Of a stretch of DNA of 64,000 nt, positions 62,501 through 64,000 are shown piece by piece (positions within the stretch are counted from its first letter, which is position 1; every line of letters begins with the position of its first letter). The translations under genes were made by a program, and so were the position numbers. The notes beneath the pieces are model-generated. The model was not told the DNA's origin. It was given only the letters and a program-made list of their open reading frames with translations, and made no database searches. Origin of the DNA: Asterella californica (taxonomy: Eukaryota; Streptophyta; Marchantiopsida; Marchantiales; Aytoniaceae); contig JAYKYS010000077.1 in the NCBI GenBank assembly GCA_036924285.1, positions 27,013 through 91,012 on the forward strand, given 5' to 3'.

Positions 62501-64000
62501 GGCAGCCATGCTTCCATTGGCTGCTGTCAGCAATTTGATGGCATTTCTTGTTTTCATACCAGCAAATCTAGCTTATTGGAAAGTGGTATTGTAGACTGTG
62601 CTGTCTCAGATGCTGTGACCTTTCCGAAGCTCTAACAGGGTCAGAATTGAGACAAGGAAGCAAGTAGTGTTTAGCTGCTCATGCAAACACTATGCTAATT
62701 GCAATGTTGCACAGTCATACAATGCACTGGCTCTGATCCCACAGTCAGAACTACAGTGCCAGGTGTCATCTTTTCATCATGGTGAACTTTACTTTTAATT
62801 TAATGTTTGGATGCCCTGAAGACCAACAAGGGGCCAACAGACAGAATACAACACATATTACAGGACTCAGTGTCCAAGGCATTCGACAGTACAGCACCAA
62901 AACATTAGTTCGGGCCAGGTTCAGCTTTATGACTTACAATGCATGCGTATGCAGGTCATTCCTCACAACTTTGGGCGCCAAGGCCGCCAATCATACACTC
63001 CCAGAAAATGGTGGAAGACAAAATCCGGATGTGTGACGTGCTGAGTGACATCGAGGTGGCACAAGACTTGCTGGAAGCTAAACCAGAGGAGGAAGAAGAG
63101 CAGGTGAGCTGCAGCCCACCCAGCAGATGAGAAGTACACCACCCTGCAGGCCGATCTTGATATCATCCAGCCCAGTGAAGAAGAGTACAAGATTGTTCAG
63201 AAGTTTGCTGAGGTATAAAGCTTTGCACACAGGCAGGGTCACTCATCATCATTCTACTCATGAAGCTATTCTGGCAGTGCAGACCCAAAACTAAGGAAGT
63301 GGTCACACAAGTTACTGTGCTCATGTTGTCACAATGAGCAGCTTGGCTGAGTCTTGTTATATATGTACCCCATACAAGCTGGGGCGAACAGCAGGTTTGT
63401 GCAATGCGTGGTCATGGTGTTGTAGAGCCACACCACATTCCAGTTCAGATGCTCCTTCATTGCACAGTTGTTGCTGAGCTGCCTAATGGCTCAGGGTGCC
63501 TGCAGCTGCTGTTACACTCTTCAAGCCATACCTCATGTGGCAAGCTTTCAAGTTGTGTGTAGGCAACAGGCTCGGGGCAGCAGCTCATGAATGTGTGGCG
63601 TGTGAACCGCCATTCAGAAGCCTCCAGATTTCAGCAACACAGCAAACTAGACAACCGGCGGCTGTTGTGGCATGGCACCAACATTGCTGTGGTTGCTGCC
63701 ATTCTGAAGGCTGGACTCAGAATCATGCCTCATGCTTGTGGGCGAGTTGGACGCGGGGCTGTACCTGGCAACGAGCAAAGCAAGAGTGCTGCCTATGTCA
63801 CCTGTGGCCACAAAGGCAAAGACCTGATTGGGGTATGTCAAGCAGGATGCTTGCAAAGCTGTGCAAGAATGCTGCAATTAAAAATTCAGCTGCATGCACC
63901 ACCCCTGACAGCCCTCAAAGATATACCTACTTGCTGGGATATCAGTGCAGCAAGTTGGTGCCATGCATGCTCATACATGAGTGTTTTACAGGCTTGTCAT
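59547..64000 (+). CDS. poly(ADP-ribose) polymerase, 3' end beyond the window
   Basis: A nuclear PARP, which adds ADP-ribose chains from NAD+ in DNA-damage signalling. ATG at 59547 (MPPKAKGPAEVEPRRSTRTR) opens a strongly basic, K/S/T-rich tail suited to DNA binding. The WGR domain follows at 60.05-60.2 kb (NNKFYRMQLLQEG, HWLWTRWGRVGDKGQTQLQG, LKEFKKKF). The PARP regulatory helical domain is at 61.26-62.15 kb (TKDLMELIFSDIMFQQAM, FDIDTERLPLGTLSKHQVQR) and continues at 63.0 kb. The catalytic domain starts near 63.6 kb with DNRRLLWHGTNIAVVAAILK and GLRIMPHACGRVGRG, then NEQSKSAAYV, and runs off the window. Architecture (basic tail, WGR, PRD, catalytic) fits plant PARP2-like enzymes; no PARP1 zinc fingers or BRCT are seen. 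Frame slips occur in the basic tail (59.75-60.0 kb), at about 60168, and as a compensating pair at 63755-63771. Confidence 0.9.

Noticed and set aside
9062..64000. Programmed ribosomal frameshifting as an explanation for frame slips
   Set aside because: Too many unrelated genes, both +1 and -1 directions, and no shared slippery heptamer; sequence error is simpler.
1..64000. CRISPR arrays, rRNA and tRNA genes
   Set aside because: No regularly spaced short repeats of CRISPR type, no rRNA-like sequence, and no cloverleaf with a T-arm consensus was found on reading both strands. A tRNA with unusual features could still be missed by eye.

Overview
This is nuclear DNA from a eukaryotic green alga, most likely a chlorophyte and possibly a trebouxiophyte. 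The evidence is plant-type plastid genes (a TOC159-like import receptor, CYP97A carotene hydroxylase, FATA-like acyl-ACP thioesterase, FAX/TMEM14-like protein, GRXS16-like glutaredoxin), an L-galactose dehydrogenase, an MKK3-like kinase kinase with an NTF2-type tail, many short exons with GT-AG introns of 50-800 bp, and non-LTR retrotransposon remnants. There are no operons or ribosome binding sites. All gene models were read by eye from conserved motifs and splice signals, so coordinates run from first to last recognisable coding base and include introns. Exon edges are approximate.

Left third (1-18.7 kb) is mostly minus strand: a degenerate direct repeat at the left edge, a single-pass receptor-like pseudokinase (1.1-8.0 kb), CYP97A (9.1-12.7 kb) and the circularly permuted ribosome-assembly GTPase NOG2 (13.2-18.7 kb), which has a foldback element in one intron. 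NOG2 is divergent from the large TOC159-like gene (18.9-26.8 kb) across only about 180 bp. FATA-like thioesterase follows at 27.9-30.5 kb.

The middle (31-45 kb) holds a plastid-type membrane protein of unknown function with a LINE fragment in an intron, a fucosyltransferase-like glycosyltransferase (minus), a second and different LINE fragment, a GRXS16-like glutaredoxin with a GIY-YIG-like N-terminal domain, and an MKK3-like MAPKK. The second LINE fills most of the space between the divergent glycosyltransferase and glutaredoxin genes.

The right third (45-64 kb) holds L-galactose dehydrogenase (ascorbate synthesis), a FAX/TMEM14 protein, a PWWP-domain protein, cyclophilin-40, a short unknown ORF, and a PARP gene cut off by the window end.

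The strongest overall pattern is technical as much as biological. In at least eight otherwise well-conserved genes the reading frame jumps by one base inside a conserved motif, usually at a short homopolymer. The parsimonious reading is residual indel error in the assembly, not a cluster of pseudogenes. The most biologically unusual item is the receptor-like pseudokinase. I saw no convincing new multi-gene system.
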